Shown piece after piece: positions 15,637 through 22,316 of a DNA stretch of 22,316 nucleotides (its first letter is position 1; the number at the start of each line of letters is the position of its first letter). The notes beneath the pieces were generated by a model. It was not told the DNA's origin. It ran no database searches and saw nothing but the letters and a program-made list of their open reading frames with translations. A program made the position numbers and the translations under genes. This DNA is from JACMNW01 sp043721855 (GTDB taxonomy: Bacteria > Pseudomonadota > Alphaproteobacteria > Rhodobacterales > Rhodobacteraceae): positions 1 to 22,316 of the forward strand of contig JAYSPY010000004.1 in NCBI GenBank assembly GCA_043721855.1. Reading direction: 5' to 3'.

Positions 15637-16455
15637 ATGCCTGATCTTGCCACGCTGCTGCCGATGATCGCCCTTCTTTTGGGTATTGGGGCCTTTGCCG
15701 GTGTCATCGCAGGCATGTTGGGGGTAGGGGGCGGTATCGTTCTGGTGCCTGCGTTTTTCTACATGTTTGGTCATCTAGGTTACGGCGGCCCACAACTGAT
15801 GCAGGTCTGTGTGGCCACATCGCTTGCCACTATCATGGCCACGTCAATGCGGTCTGTCATGGCCCATCACCGCAAGGGCGCGGTCGATTGGGCAATTTTA
15901 CAGCAATGGGCACCGTGGATTGTGATCGGGGCCATCATGGGCGTGTTTGTGGCCGGGGTGCTTAAATCCACCACGCTGACCGCGATTTTTGGTATCTTGG
16001 CAATGATCGCGGGCCTGTATATGGCGCTTGGCCGCGATAGCTGGCGGGTGGCACAGGCGATGCCAAACCAGCCAACGCGCGGTATTTTGGCCGTCCTTAT
16101 CGGGTTTTTCTCGGTTCTGATGGGCATTGGTGGCGGCACGTTTGGCGTGCCGATGATGACGCTTTACAACATGCCCATTCACCGAGCTGTTGCGACGGCG
16201 TCGGGCTTTGGCATGGTTATCGCCGTGCCGTCGGTGATTGGTTTTCTTGTCCTGCCTGTCGGTCAAGCGCCGCCCTACACCATAGGTGCTGTCAACATTC
16301 CCGCCTTCTTGGTGGTCATTGGCACCACTTATCTTGCAACTCCGTGGGGCGTGCGCTTGGCCCATTCGATGAACCCCAAACCCTTGAAACGCGCCTTCGC
16401 GGTGTTTTTGGTCCTTGTCGCGCTGAACATGCTGCGCAAGGTTGCCGGATGGTAG
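15637..16455 (+). CDS. TauE/SafE-family sulfite/anion exporter permease
   Basis: A 272-aa inner-membrane permease made of two related halves. Each half carries the family's glycine-rich motif: GMLGVGGGIVLVP (about residues 26-38) and GIGGGTFGVP (about 164-173). About eight hydrophobic segments are visible. TauE/SafE proteins export sulfite or sulfoacetate or move other organosulfur and organic anions; the substrate here cannot be read from sequence. I prefer the ATG at 15637 because AAAGG ends 6 bases before it. The ATG at 15631 directly abuts that site. The stop overlaps the start of the following oxygenase-like gene by 7 bases. Confidence 0.9.
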   Translation: MPDLATLLPMIALLLGIGAFAGVIAGMLGVGGGIVLVPAFFYMFGHLGYGGPQLMQVCVATSLATIMATSMRSVMAHHRKGAVDWAILQQWAPWIVIGAIMGVFVAGVLKSTTLTAIFGILAMIAGLYMALGRDSWRVAQAMPNQPTRGILAVLIGFFSVLMGIGGGTFGVPMMTLYNMPIHRAVATASGFGMVIAVPSVIGFLVLPVGQAPPYTIGAVNIPAFLVVIGTTYLATPWGVRLAHSMNPKPLKRAFAVFLVLVALNMLRKVAGW

Positions 16456-17186
16456 ACCGTGGCTGGCAGTTAATTGATCATGACCCCGCCATCGCGACTT
16501 GGGCCCAGGCTGCGCATAAACTGGCGCTTGCCACCCTTCGCTCGCGCGATGAGGCATGGCGCTGCGGCGGCACATGGCTGGTCGGTGTTGATGCCTTGCC
16601 AAACGACCCATCCGGCGCAGTACCTGATGCTGCTTTCCCTTGGGATGCGTTGCCGCTTGTCGAGGAACCCCTGCACCAAGGCCAGCTTTCCGTCATAAAG
16701 CCCGGCTACCCGCAGCCTTCACCAACTGAAGCCGCACCCGCCTTCAAATATCGACTGAACCGCGATGCTGCCCACTTGGACGGCCTGCTTTTGCAACCAA
16801 ACGGCGCGCGGGTGATGCAAGAGCCGCATCGTTGGATCCTCGGGTTGCCGTTGAACATTTCGGATGCGTCGCCACTGGTGGTGTGGGATGGCAGCCACGT
16901 CATCTTGCGCGCCGCCTTGTTGCGCAGCCTGGCCGATGTACCGCCCGAGGACTGGGGTTCGGTTGACCTGAACCCCGCTTATCAAGCCGCCCGCCGCGAT
17001 ATTTTCGCCACCTGCACCCGATGCCTGCTGCCGGTGCAGCCCGGACAAGCCACCCTTTTGCACCGCTTGACCCTGCACGGCGTCGCCCCTTGGCGCGGTA
17101 GCGATACCGCCCCGCCTGAGGGTCGCATCATCGCCTATTTTCGCCCGCAAATGGGCAGCGTGCAAGACTGGCTGACGGCGCCGTAA
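16449..17186 (+). CDS. Putative 2-oxoglutarate/Fe(II)-dependent oxygenase (PhyH-like)
   Basis: A 245-aa protein with no signal peptide or membrane helix, likely cytoplasmic. I infer a 2OG/Fe(II) oxygenase from a spaced set of residues: His109-x-Asp111 (AHLDG), a distal His210 in LTLHGVAPW, and Arg226 in GRIIAYFRP, the order HxD...H...R used by phytanoyl-CoA-dioxygenase-like enzymes to bind iron and 2-oxoglutarate. The N-terminal half (WRCGGTWLVGVDALPN) is a pattern I associate with uncharacterised Rhodobacterales proteins. The ATG at 16449 overlaps the permease stop by 7 bases; a longer frame to 16344 lies inside the permease. Substrate unknown. Confidence 0.6.
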   Translation: MVDRGWQLIDHDPAIATWAQAAHKLALATLRSRDEAWRCGGTWLVGVDALPNDPSGAVPDAAFPWDALPLVEEPLHQGQLSVIKPGYPQPSPTEAAPAFKYRLNRDAAHLDGLLLQPNGARVMQEPHRWILGLPLNISDASPLVVWDGSHVILRAALLRSLADVPPEDWGSVDLNPAYQAARRDIFATCTRCLLPVQPGQATLLHRLTLHGVAPWRGSDTAPPEGRIIAYFRPQMGSVQDWLTAP

Positions 17187-17244
17187 CGGTGATGATTTGC
17201 AAACAGGGTATCAGAGGAATTTTTTGGGCGCCGAAATCCAAACC

Positions 17245-17520
17245 CTATCTGTCAAGCCGCCCCATCCGCCCACCACGCCGCTTGATCAGCCTTGGCGCAC
17301 GGTCCGGCAAATCTGCCATGATCAGTGCCCGCGCTGTTGGTGCCAGACGCGACCACTGCGAAATTTCTTCTATGGTGCGGTAGCAGCCGACGCAAAGCCG
17401 TTCTTCCGGGTGGATGACGCACAGCTTTACACAAGGCGAGTCGATCTCGTCGCGCATCCAGACCTCGTCCTTTGTCTGCTCATCTTTCAAAGCCGCGACC
17501 TTCGCATCTTTACCGCTCAC
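17245..17520 (-). CDS. DUF1289 family small Cys-rich protein
   Basis: A 91-aa protein with the DUF1289 core: IDSPCVKLC, then an HPEERLCVGCYRT segment, giving four cysteines (CxxxC and CxxC) able to bind iron-sulfur or zinc, followed by IEEISQW and a basic C-terminus (RRGGRMGR). Function is unknown in the family. The GTG at 17520 overlaps the ruvX stop (GTGA) and keeps the conserved VW before the core. An alternative ATG at 17457 has GGACGAGG just upstream and would give 70 aa. It is the last gene of the ccmI-ruvX unit and is convergent with the oxygenase gene. Confidence 0.85.
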   Translation of the reverse strand: MSGKDAKVAALKDEQTKDEVWMRDEIDSPCVKLCVIHPEERLCVGCYRTIEEISQWSRLAPTARALIMADLPDRAPRLIKRRGGRMGRLDR

Positions 17521-17996
17521 CCCGCCGCCCGCATGATATAGTTCATCCGGTCCAGGGCGCCTTGCAAGATATACCCGGCGGCCACCTGATCTATGACCTC
17601 ATTGCGACGTTTCCGCGACGTATCCGCCTCCAGCAACGCGCGTTCTGCCGCGACAGTGGACAGCCGTTCGTCCCAGTAGCCAATTGGCACATCGGTCAGG
17701 CGGGCAAGATTGCGCGCAAACGCCCGGGTGGCTTGGGCGCGCGGGCCTTCGGATCCGTCCATATTGCGCGGCAATCCAAGGATTAGCCCGGCGATTGTGC
17801 GCTCAGCCATCATCGCGAGCAACGCCTTTGCATCTTCGGTAAACTTGGTCCGCCGGATCACAAAAATCGGCGTGGCCACAGAGCGGCGCAAATCAGATGC
17901 CGCCACCCCGATGGTCTTTTCGCCAAAATCAAGGCCGAATACCGCACGACCCTGGGGCAGGGCGGCGGCAAAATCTTCGATCGCTTCCACAATCAT
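17517..17996 (-). CDS. ruvX: RuvX/YqgF putative pre-16S rRNA nuclease / Holliday-junction resolvase-like
   Basis: A 159-aa RNase H-fold protein needed for 16S rRNA 5'-end maturation in studied bacteria. Visible motifs are GLDFGEKTIGVAASD with catalytic Asp23, LGLPRNMDGSEGP at 73-85, YWDERLST at 108-114 with catalytic Glu110, and EVIDQVAAGYILQ with Asp136. The length fits the alphaproteobacterial form. The ATG at 17996 overlaps the ccmI stop (ATGA). An open frame continuing upstream to 18386 is antisense-like Gly/Arg-rich sequence overlapping ccmI and is rejected. Confidence 0.94.
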   Translation of the reverse strand: MIVEAIEDFAAALPQGRAVFGLDFGEKTIGVAASDLRRSVATPIFVIRRTKFTEDAKALLAMMAERTIAGLILGLPRNMDGSEGPRAQATRAFARNLARLTDVPIGYWDERLSTVAAERALLEADTSRKRRNEVIDQVAAGYILQGALDRMNYIMRAAG

Positions 17997-19207
17997 TCCG
18001 CCACTCCAGACGCGATTGCCGCCGCTTTCAACGCATCCAACTCTGCCTTGCGCCCGGCAAAAGCCGTCTGCGATTCCACGTAAATCGCGCGGGCGCGGTC
18101 TGTATCGCCCAGCACCCCAAGTGATTTGATCAGGCGCGCCCAATCTTCCGCAGGCCCGCCTTTGGCTTCCAGCCGCTGCGACAGGCCGTCGACCATGCCT
18201 TGGATCATCGAAAGCCTGTCCGGACCCGTCATATCCGCCGCCGCATCCACCTGTTCCGCCGTCGGCCCCACAGCTTCGGGCAGCGCATATTTGACCCCGG
18301 CCCGTGCCGCCACATCGGCGATCTGCGCTTTGATCGGGGCAACCCACGGATCGTCTGGCGCGCTCGTGTCCAGCAAATCGCGCCATATTGCAAACGCCCG
18401 GTCCGCCCGGTCGCCTTGCGCGAACATCAACCCCGAATAATACAAAGCCGTGCCATTTTTCGGCTCTGATTTCAGGGCTGCGATCAATTCCGCCTCGGCC
18501 TCGGGTGACACATAGCCGCCCGCCAGCCGGATCAGAATCTCGGCCAGCATCGCGTGATCTGCGCCCGTCGCCACATCCGCCTTGGCAGCTATCAATGCCG
18601 CTTGCGCCGTCGCCGCCGCACCGAGGTTGCCCAAGGCCGCCTCGTTGCGCGCAAGCAACGTCAGGCCCTGTATGTCGCCCGGCCGGTCCACCACCGCTTG
18701 GCGCAGCTTTTTCATCAGGGTGGCCATTTCCGCATCAGGTGCGACAACATCAAGGTTTGGCGATGCCGCTTCGGCCACAACTTGCAAAGGCCGGGTGGCA
18801 CTGAACGCGGCCGCTGCTGCCAACCGCTTTACCAGCGGCAAATCGGGATATCCGGGCGAACCAAGCTGCAGATAGCCCAAAATCGCCCCACCCATTACAA
18901 GCGCAATCAGCCCCGCCGCCAAAACCCGCCCGCCCGGCGATACCGCCACTGCAGCGCCGCGTCGGGTCCGGTCAGCGTCAAGTATCCGCCGGGATATTTC
19001 AGCGCGCAGTCGATCTGCATCTGCGGCTGCCACCAGCCCCAACGCTGCATCGCGGTCCACCTCAGCCAGCTGCGCGCGGTAGACCTGCATGTCATAGGAA
19101 CCTGTCGCAGGTAGGGTGTCCCGCCGCTGAAACAGCACCGCAATCAAACTGGCCGCAACCACAAGGCACATGCCCCCCGCCGCAACCCAGAAACCCCAAT
19201 CGCCCAC
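17993..19207 (-). CDS. ccmI: Cytochrome c-type biogenesis protein CcmI
   Basis: CcmI holds apocytochrome c in the periplasm for heme ligation. The 404-aa product has an N-terminal membrane helix (FWVAAGGMCLVVAASL) and a cytoplasmic helical segment with the family hallmark YRAQLAEVDRDAALG, then ISRRILDADR. A second helix lies around VLAAGLIALVMGGAILGYL. A large TPR region with Ala-rich helices (for example GTALYYSGLMFAQGDRADRA) fills the C-terminal half. I chose the GTG at 19207, which puts the first helix near the N-terminus as usual; a TTG at 19261 would add 18 residues. It heads a coupled unit with ruvX and the DUF1289 gene and is divergent from soxB. Confidence 0.88.
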   Translation of the reverse strand: MGDWGFWVAAGGMCLVVAASLIAVLFQRRDTLPATGSYDMQVYRAQLAEVDRDAALGLVAAADADRLRAEISRRILDADRTRRGAAVAVSPGGRVLAAGLIALVMGGAILGYLQLGSPGYPDLPLVKRLAAAAAFSATRPLQVVAEAASPNLDVVAPDAEMATLMKKLRQAVVDRPGDIQGLTLLARNEAALGNLGAAATAQAALIAAKADVATGADHAMLAEILIRLAGGYVSPEAEAELIAALKSEPKNGTALYYSGLMFAQGDRADRAFAIWRDLLDTSAPDDPWVAPIKAQIADVAARAGVKYALPEAVGPTAEQVDAAADMTGPDRLSMIQGMVDGLSQRLEAKGGPAEDWARLIKSLGVLGDTDRARAIYVESQTAFAGRKAELDALKAAAIASGVAE

Positions 19208-19414
19208 GCGTCCAACCCATTTTGCCCGTTCAGTCGCTTGTCTAAGCGCTTCACCGATCAATCTAAAGCCCGAAATCCCGTGCCTTCAGGCAATGCGCAA
19301 ACTGTCACACCCCACTCAGTCCACAAATGTCGCAAATTTCCCGATTGTGCCGCTTGTGGGTGCGGATATATCTGCACCTCGTCCACACCGGGGCGACCTA
19401 AGCGCGAGGCATCC
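19208..19414. other. Divergent intergenic region ccmI / soxB
   Basis: This 207-bp spacer separates the leftward ccmI unit from the rightward sox operon. An open frame runs through it into soxB from 19238, but it is Cys- and Thr-rich without a start signal. It includes the palindrome at 19359-19378 and GAGG at 19406-19409, the soxB ribosome-binding site. I found no clear -35/-10 pair. Confidence 0.45.
19359..19378. promoter_or_regulatory. Near-perfect 20-bp palindrome upstream of soxB, candidate operator
   Basis: GGTGCGGATATATCTGCACC is palindromic at 9 of 10 base pairs; only the pair 19364/19373 mismatches. Outer TGTGG (19355-19359) and CCACA (19383-19387) add a further weak symmetry. It ends 36 bp before the soxB ATG, a place where a bound regulator would block or control the sox promoter. 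The AT centre with G/C arms is typical of dimeric regulator sites. Which protein binds is unknown. Confidence 0.45.
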
Positions 19415-20662
19415 ATGAAACGCTATTCAGTTTTTGCCATCGCGCGCGAAGCGTTTCGCAACCATCAGGGGTGGGAGCGGGCATGGGCATCACCCCTGCC
19501 CAAAAAATACTATGACGCCATCATCGTGGGGGCAGGGGGTCACGGTCTGGCCACCGCCTATTACCTTGGCAAAAACCACGGGCTTACCAATGTGGCCATC
19601 GTTGAGAAAGGCTGGCTCGGCGGTGGCAACACCGGGCGCAACACCACGATCATCCGGTCGAACTACCTGCAAGACCCCTCTGCCGCGATCTATGAAAAGG
19701 CGCGCAGTCTTTACGAGACGCTCAGTCAGGATTTGAACTACAACGTCATGTTTTCCCCGCGCGGTCTGCTGATGCTGGCGCAAACCCACCATGAGGTGCG
19801 CGGCTACCTGCGCACCGTGCACGCCAACATGCTGCAAGGTGTATCGACGGAATACATCACCCCCGACCGCGTGAAAGAACTGGTCCCCATCATCAACATC
19901 GACGGCCCGCGATACCCCGTTCTCGGCGCGCTTTACCAGGCCCGCGGCGGCACCGCCCGCCATGACGCCGTGGCCTGGGGCTATGCGCGCGCCTGTTCTG
20001 CCATGGGCATGGACGTGATCCAGCAATGCGAGGTCAAAGGCGTCACCACCGAGGCCGGACAAGTCACCGGCGTCGATACCACCAAAGGCCACATCGCCTG
20101 CCGCAAACTCGGCATCGTCGTCGCAGGCCACTCGGGCCAAGTCGCGGAAATGGCGGGCTTCCGCCTGCCGATCGAGGCTGTCGCCCTGCAAGCCCTCGTC
20201 TCGGAACCCATCAAACCCTGCATGGATGTGGTCGTCATGGCCAACACCGTGCACGGCTACATGTCGCAATCCGACAAGGGCGAAATGGTCATCGGCGGCG
20301 GCACCGACGGCTTCAACAACTTCACCCAGCGCGGCTCGTTCCACCACATCGAGGAAACCCTGCGCGCATTGGTCGAAACCTTCCCGATGATCAGCCGCCT
20401 CAAAATGCTGCGCCAATGGGGCGGCATTGTCGACATGACCGGCGACCGCTCGCCGATTATCTCCAAAACCCCCCTTGCCAACTGCTTCATCAACTGCGGC
20501 TGGGGCACCGGCGGCTTCAAAGCCATCCCCGGATCAGGTTGGGCGATGGCCGAGCTGATGGCCAAGGGCGAGCCGGGACCGCTGGCTGAGGCGTTCGGGA
20601 TGAACCGCTTCCGGGAGGGCCGGTTTATTGATGAGAGCGTCGCGGCGGGGGTGGCGCATTGA
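19415..20662 (+). CDS. soxB: Sarcosine oxidase subunit beta
   Basis: Catalytic subunit of heterotetrameric sarcosine oxidase, which demethylates sarcosine to glycine, with peroxide and 5,10-methylene-tetrahydrofolate as co-products. The 415-aa protein shows the FAD-binding Rossmann motif YDAIIVGAGGHGLATAYYLG (residues 33-52), and GNTGRNTTIIRSNY at 71-84. RHDAVAW follows, where His183 matches the covalent FMN site of this subunit. The C-terminal part has GGGTDGFNNF and WGTGGFKAIPGSG. Length is as expected (about 415). The ATG at 19415 has GAGG 5 bases upstream. The stop overlaps the next start by one base (TGATG). Confidence 0.95.
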   Translation: MKRYSVFAIAREAFRNHQGWERAWASPLPKKYYDAIIVGAGGHGLATAYYLGKNHGLTNVAIVEKGWLGGGNTGRNTTIIRSNYLQDPSAAIYEKARSLYETLSQDLNYNVMFSPRGLLMLAQTHHEVRGYLRTVHANMLQGVSTEYITPDRVKELVPIINIDGPRYPVLGALYQARGGTARHDAVAWGYARACSAMGMDVIQQCEVKGVTTEAGQVTGVDTTKGHIACRKLGIVVAGHSGQVAEMAGFRLPIEAVALQALVSEPIKPCMDVVVMANTVHGYMSQSDKGEMVIGGGTDGFNNFTQRGSFHHIEETLRALVETFPMISRLKMLRQWGGIVDMTGDRSPIISKTPLANCFINCGWGTGGFKAIPGSGWAMAELMAKGEPGPLAEAFGMNRFREGRFIDESVAAGVAH

Positions 20663-21117
20663 TGGGGTGGTTTTCTGTCCTTGGCCTTTTCATGGACCTG
20701 ATTGGTGTCGCTTTGCTGGGCGTAGATTTGTACAAAGTGCAGATCGCGCAGAAAGTGGCTGCCGAACGAAATAAGGTTGCGCTAAATGAAGCGTTCCCGA
20801 AATTCCACGACCTTAGCACTACCCAGACTTATCTTGAGACTGGAGTGTCTGGCGGTGGTGAATTTGATGGCGATGGCGGAGTCGATGTTGACGCACTGAG
20901 TCGCACTTTAAAGGCTCACCAGAGAGAGATTGAGAATTCGTCAGAAGGCGTAATTAATGTGATTGAGTTCTTATTCTCGTCTGCACACGAGAAAGCAGAT
21001 GAAGCGCAAAGGTCAATTTCATATACCCGCTTTGGGCTAGGACTGATCGTTTTAGGGTTCATCCTGCAAATTATTGGGACTTTTGGCACTAACCATCAAC
21101 TGTTTGGATCATTCTAA
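20662..21117 (+). CDS. Hypothetical two-helix membrane protein inserted between soxB and soxD
   Basis: I do not recognise this 151-aa protein. It has a hydrophobic helix at about residues 4-24 and another at about 122-143. Between them is a hydrophilic, partly charged domain with a Gly/Asp-rich patch (GGGEFDGDGG, 64-73) and a helix-prone stretch from 77 to 120 that could form a coiled coil. Two 60-base stretches counted by eye are 48% (20761-20820) and 40% GC (20941-21000), against 60% for 20341-20400 inside soxB. Codon choice is also more A/T-ending, suggesting recent acquisition. The ATG at 20662 uses TGATG overlap with soxB, so it can be translated by coupling. It is not a known sarcosine oxidase part. 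Confidence 0.75.
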   Translation: MGWFSVLGLFMDLIGVALLGVDLYKVQIAQKVAAERNKVALNEAFPKFHDLSTTQTYLETGVSGGGEFDGDGGVDVDALSRTLKAHQREIENSSEGVINVIEFLFSSAHEKADEAQRSISYTRFGLGLIVLGFILQIIGTFGTNHQLFGSF

Positions 21118-21118
21118 A

Positions 21119-21442
21119 ATGCTAACCCTAACCTGCCCCTACTGCGGTATCCGCGCCGACGAGAGCGAACTCGCCCCCGGCTACCAGGCGCATCTGAAAC
21201 GCTTCGGCCCCGGTTCCTCCGACGATGATTTCAACGACTACATGTTCGCCCGCAAAAACCCCAAAGGCGTGCATTTTGAACGCTGGCGGCACGCATACGG
21301 CTGCGGCAAATGGTTCCTCGCCGCCCGCGACACCACGACGCTGGAGGTGTTCGGCACCTACCCCGCGCAATCCTCCGCGCCGCCCGCCGATCTGCAAGCC
21401 AAGATCAAGGCAAAACGCCCCGATTGGGAAGGTTACAAATGA
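21119..21442 (+). CDS. soxD: Sarcosine oxidase subunit delta
   Basis: Small zinc-binding subunit of the heterotetramer. The 107-aa product begins MLTLTCPYCGIRADESE. The zinc ligands expected for the family are all present: Cys6, Cys9, His58 and Cys62 (WRHAYGCGKWF), as is HFERWRH. The ATG at 21119 is two bases after the stop of the inserted membrane protein gene; an in-frame start at 21074 lies inside that gene and is rejected. The spacing from GGATC is about 10 bases, so its own ribosome-binding site is poor, consistent with coupled translation. Its stop overlaps a bridging mini-ORF. Confidence 0.95.
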   Translation: MLTLTCPYCGIRADESELAPGYQAHLKRFGPGSSDDDFNDYMFARKNPKGVHFERWRHAYGCGKWFLAARDTTTLEVFGTYPAQSSAPPADLQAKIKAKRPDWEGYK

Positions 21443-21618
21443 TTGCCATGATCCAGCCCCCCCTCCCATCCTCCCCCACCGGGGGGGAGGGGCAGCACAG
21501 CGCCCGTAACAACCATTCCGCCCCCAGCCGACCCATCGCCCCCCTCCCCCCGCTGTGGGGGAGGGCCGGGGTGGGGGGGCGACGCGACACAACCCAACCC
21601 ACAAAGGCCCCCAAATGA
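21439..21618 (+). other. 59-codon mini-ORF bridging soxD and soxA, built from a repeat element
   Basis: A frame starting at ATG 21439 overlaps the soxD stop (ATGA) and ends at TGA 21618, overlapping the soxA ATG (ATGA). Its product is Pro/Gly/Arg-rich and includes PLPPLWGRAGVGG, a string typical of translated GC-rich intergenic repeats. It is thus unlikely to be a functional protein. Its effect may be to carry ribosomes across the inserted repeat and keep soxA coupled to soxD. Confidence 0.45.
21456..21580. repeat. GC-rich REP/BIME-like palindromic element
   Basis: Two hairpins are nested in outer arms. Hairpin one is CCTCCCCC (21470-21477) with GGGGGAGG (21483-21490). Hairpin two is CCCTCCCCC (21542-21550) with GGGGGAGGG (21557-21565) and a 6-base loop. 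The outer arms GCCCCCCCTCCC (from 21456) and GGGGTGGGGGGGC (to about 21580) are also largely complementary. This has the look of the short palindromic repeats scattered in alphaproteobacterial genomes. No transposase is nearby. It lies in a 172-bp gap where soxD and soxA are normally close together. Confidence 0.7.
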
Positions 21619-22316
21619 GCACGCGCCTTTCCACTGGTGGCCGCCTGATCGACCGCACCACACCGCAGGATTTCACCTTCAACGGCAAACGCCTGCGCGG
21701 CCTTGCGGGTGATACGCTTGCCTCCGCGCTGTTGGCCAACGACCAGATGCTGGTCGGGCGCAGCTTCAAATACCACCGCCCGCGTGGCATCGTGGCCGCT
21801 GGTCCAGAAGAACCGAATGCGCTGATGAACCTGGGCGCGGGCGCACGGCTGGAGCCGAACCAGCGCGCCACCACGACAGAACTGTTCGACGGGCTGGAAG
21901 CTGCCAGCCAAAACCACTGGCCCAGCCTGAATTACGATATCGGTGTGGTCAACAACTATGCCGCCCGGTTCATGCCCGCCGGGTTTTACTATAAAACCTT
22001 CATCCACCCGCGCGCCTTCTGGAAGCACATTTTCGAGCCTGTTATCCGCCAAGCTGCGGGCCTTGGCCGCGCGCCAAAAGACCGCGATGCAGACCGCTAT
22101 GAGCATGTCTATGCCTTCGCCGATGTGCTGGTGATCGGCGGCGGCATCGCAGGCCTGCAAGCGGCGCTGACTGCCGCGCAATCTGGCAAGCGCGTCATGC
22201 TGCTGGAACAAACTGCGCATTGGGGCGGCCGTGCGCCCGTTGATGGCGTGGCAATTGACGGTAAGCCAGTGGCGCAGTGGATCGACCAAACCATCGTCTC
22301 TCTCGCCAACATGGAA
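21615..22316 (+). CDS. soxA: Sarcosine oxidase subunit alpha, N-terminal part
   Basis: The first 234 codons of soxA, cut by the window end; the full protein is normally about 1000 aa. Residues 1 to about 110 form the ferredoxin-like N-terminal domain (GDTLASALLAND, GRSFKYHRPRGI). NYAARFMPAGFYYKTF follows, then an NAD-binding Rossmann motif VLVIGGGIAGLQAA at 171-184 with the acidic end of its beta strand at Glu198 (MLLEQ). These are the standard opening domains of the alpha subunit, which also holds the folate-binding domain further on. The ATG overlaps the stop of the bridging mini-ORF. Confidence 0.95.
   Translation, partial: MSTRLSTGGRLIDRTTPQDFTFNGKRLRGLAGDTLASALLANDQMLVGRSFKYHRPRGIVAAGPEEPNALMNLGAGARLEPNQRATTTELFDGLEAASQNHWPSLNYDIGVVNNYAARFMPAGFYYKTFIHPRAFWKHIFEPVIRQAAGLGRAPKDRDADRYEHVYAFADVLVIGGGIAGLQAALTAAQSGKRVMLLEQTAHWGGRAPVDGVAIDGKPVAQWIDQTIVSLANME

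Noticed and set aside
17997..18386. N-terminal extension of ruvX in the same frame
   Set aside because: Gly/Arg-rich sequence antisense-like in style and fully overlapping ccmI; the RuvX motifs begin at the ATG at 17996.
19490..20416. 308-codon minus-strand ORF inside soxB
   Set aside because: Long antisense frames are common in GC-rich genes; soxB has full-length motif support on the plus strand.
21456..21580. GC-rich hairpins as a transcription terminator between soxD and soxA
   Set aside because: No T-run follows either stem and the genes are one operon; the symmetry fits a REP-like repeat better.
21405..22289. 294-codon minus-strand ORF over soxA and the repeat element
   Set aside because: Antisense shadow of soxA extended through the GC-rich repeat; no family motif.

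Overview
The window looks like a chromosomal segment of an alphaproteobacterium, most likely Rhodobacterales (Roseobacter group). This rests on protein character and gene grouping: tatABC, a surE-pcm-nlpD block, ccmI-ruvX-DUF1289, a heterotetrameric sarcosine oxidase operon, an HTH/WYL-type regulator start, and GC-rich coding DNA with many 4-base start/stop overlaps. No database search was possible, so all names come from reading motifs.

Layout. 1-77 (-): start of a YafY/DeoR-type regulator, cut by the window edge. 267-2853 (+): tatA, tatB, tatC and a coupled DUF815 AAA ATPase. 2884-5620 (-): surE, pcm and an NlpD-like LysM/M23 lipoprotein, convergent with the tat block. 5698-8612 (-): a secreted PAP2-type vanadium-dependent haloperoxidase coupled to a secreted FG-GAP/ASPIC-UnbV (CRTAC1-like) protein. 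8946-13228 (+): an RND efflux adaptor and permease, divergent from the haloperoxidase. 13478-14247 (+): a YqaA-like membrane protein and an unrecognised small ORF, then hairpins including a probable terminator. 14454-17186 (+): dusA, a TauE/SafE permease and an overlapping putative 2-oxoglutarate/Fe(II) oxygenase. 17245-19207 (-): ccmI, ruvX and a DUF1289 protein, all overlapping. 19415-22316 (+): sarcosine oxidase soxB, soxD and the start of soxA.

The functional groups are protein export (Tat), envelope maintenance (NlpD-like factor with SurE/Pcm), periplasmic redox or halogenation chemistry (haloperoxidase plus CRTAC1-like protein), efflux (RND), tRNA modification (DusA), anion export (TauE), cytochrome c maturation (CcmI), rRNA processing or DNA maintenance (RuvX) and methylated-glycine catabolism (Sox).

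The most unusual part is the sox operon. A low-GC gene for a small two-helix membrane protein sits between soxB and soxD, and a GC-rich REP-like element that forms a bridging mini-ORF sits between soxD and soxA. A near-perfect 20-bp palindrome lies just upstream of soxB. I did not find a CRISPR array, tRNA, rRNA, transposase or complete mobile element, and I see no clear evidence for a wholly new multi-gene system. The best leads are the sox-operon insertions and the haloperoxidase/CRTAC1 pair.
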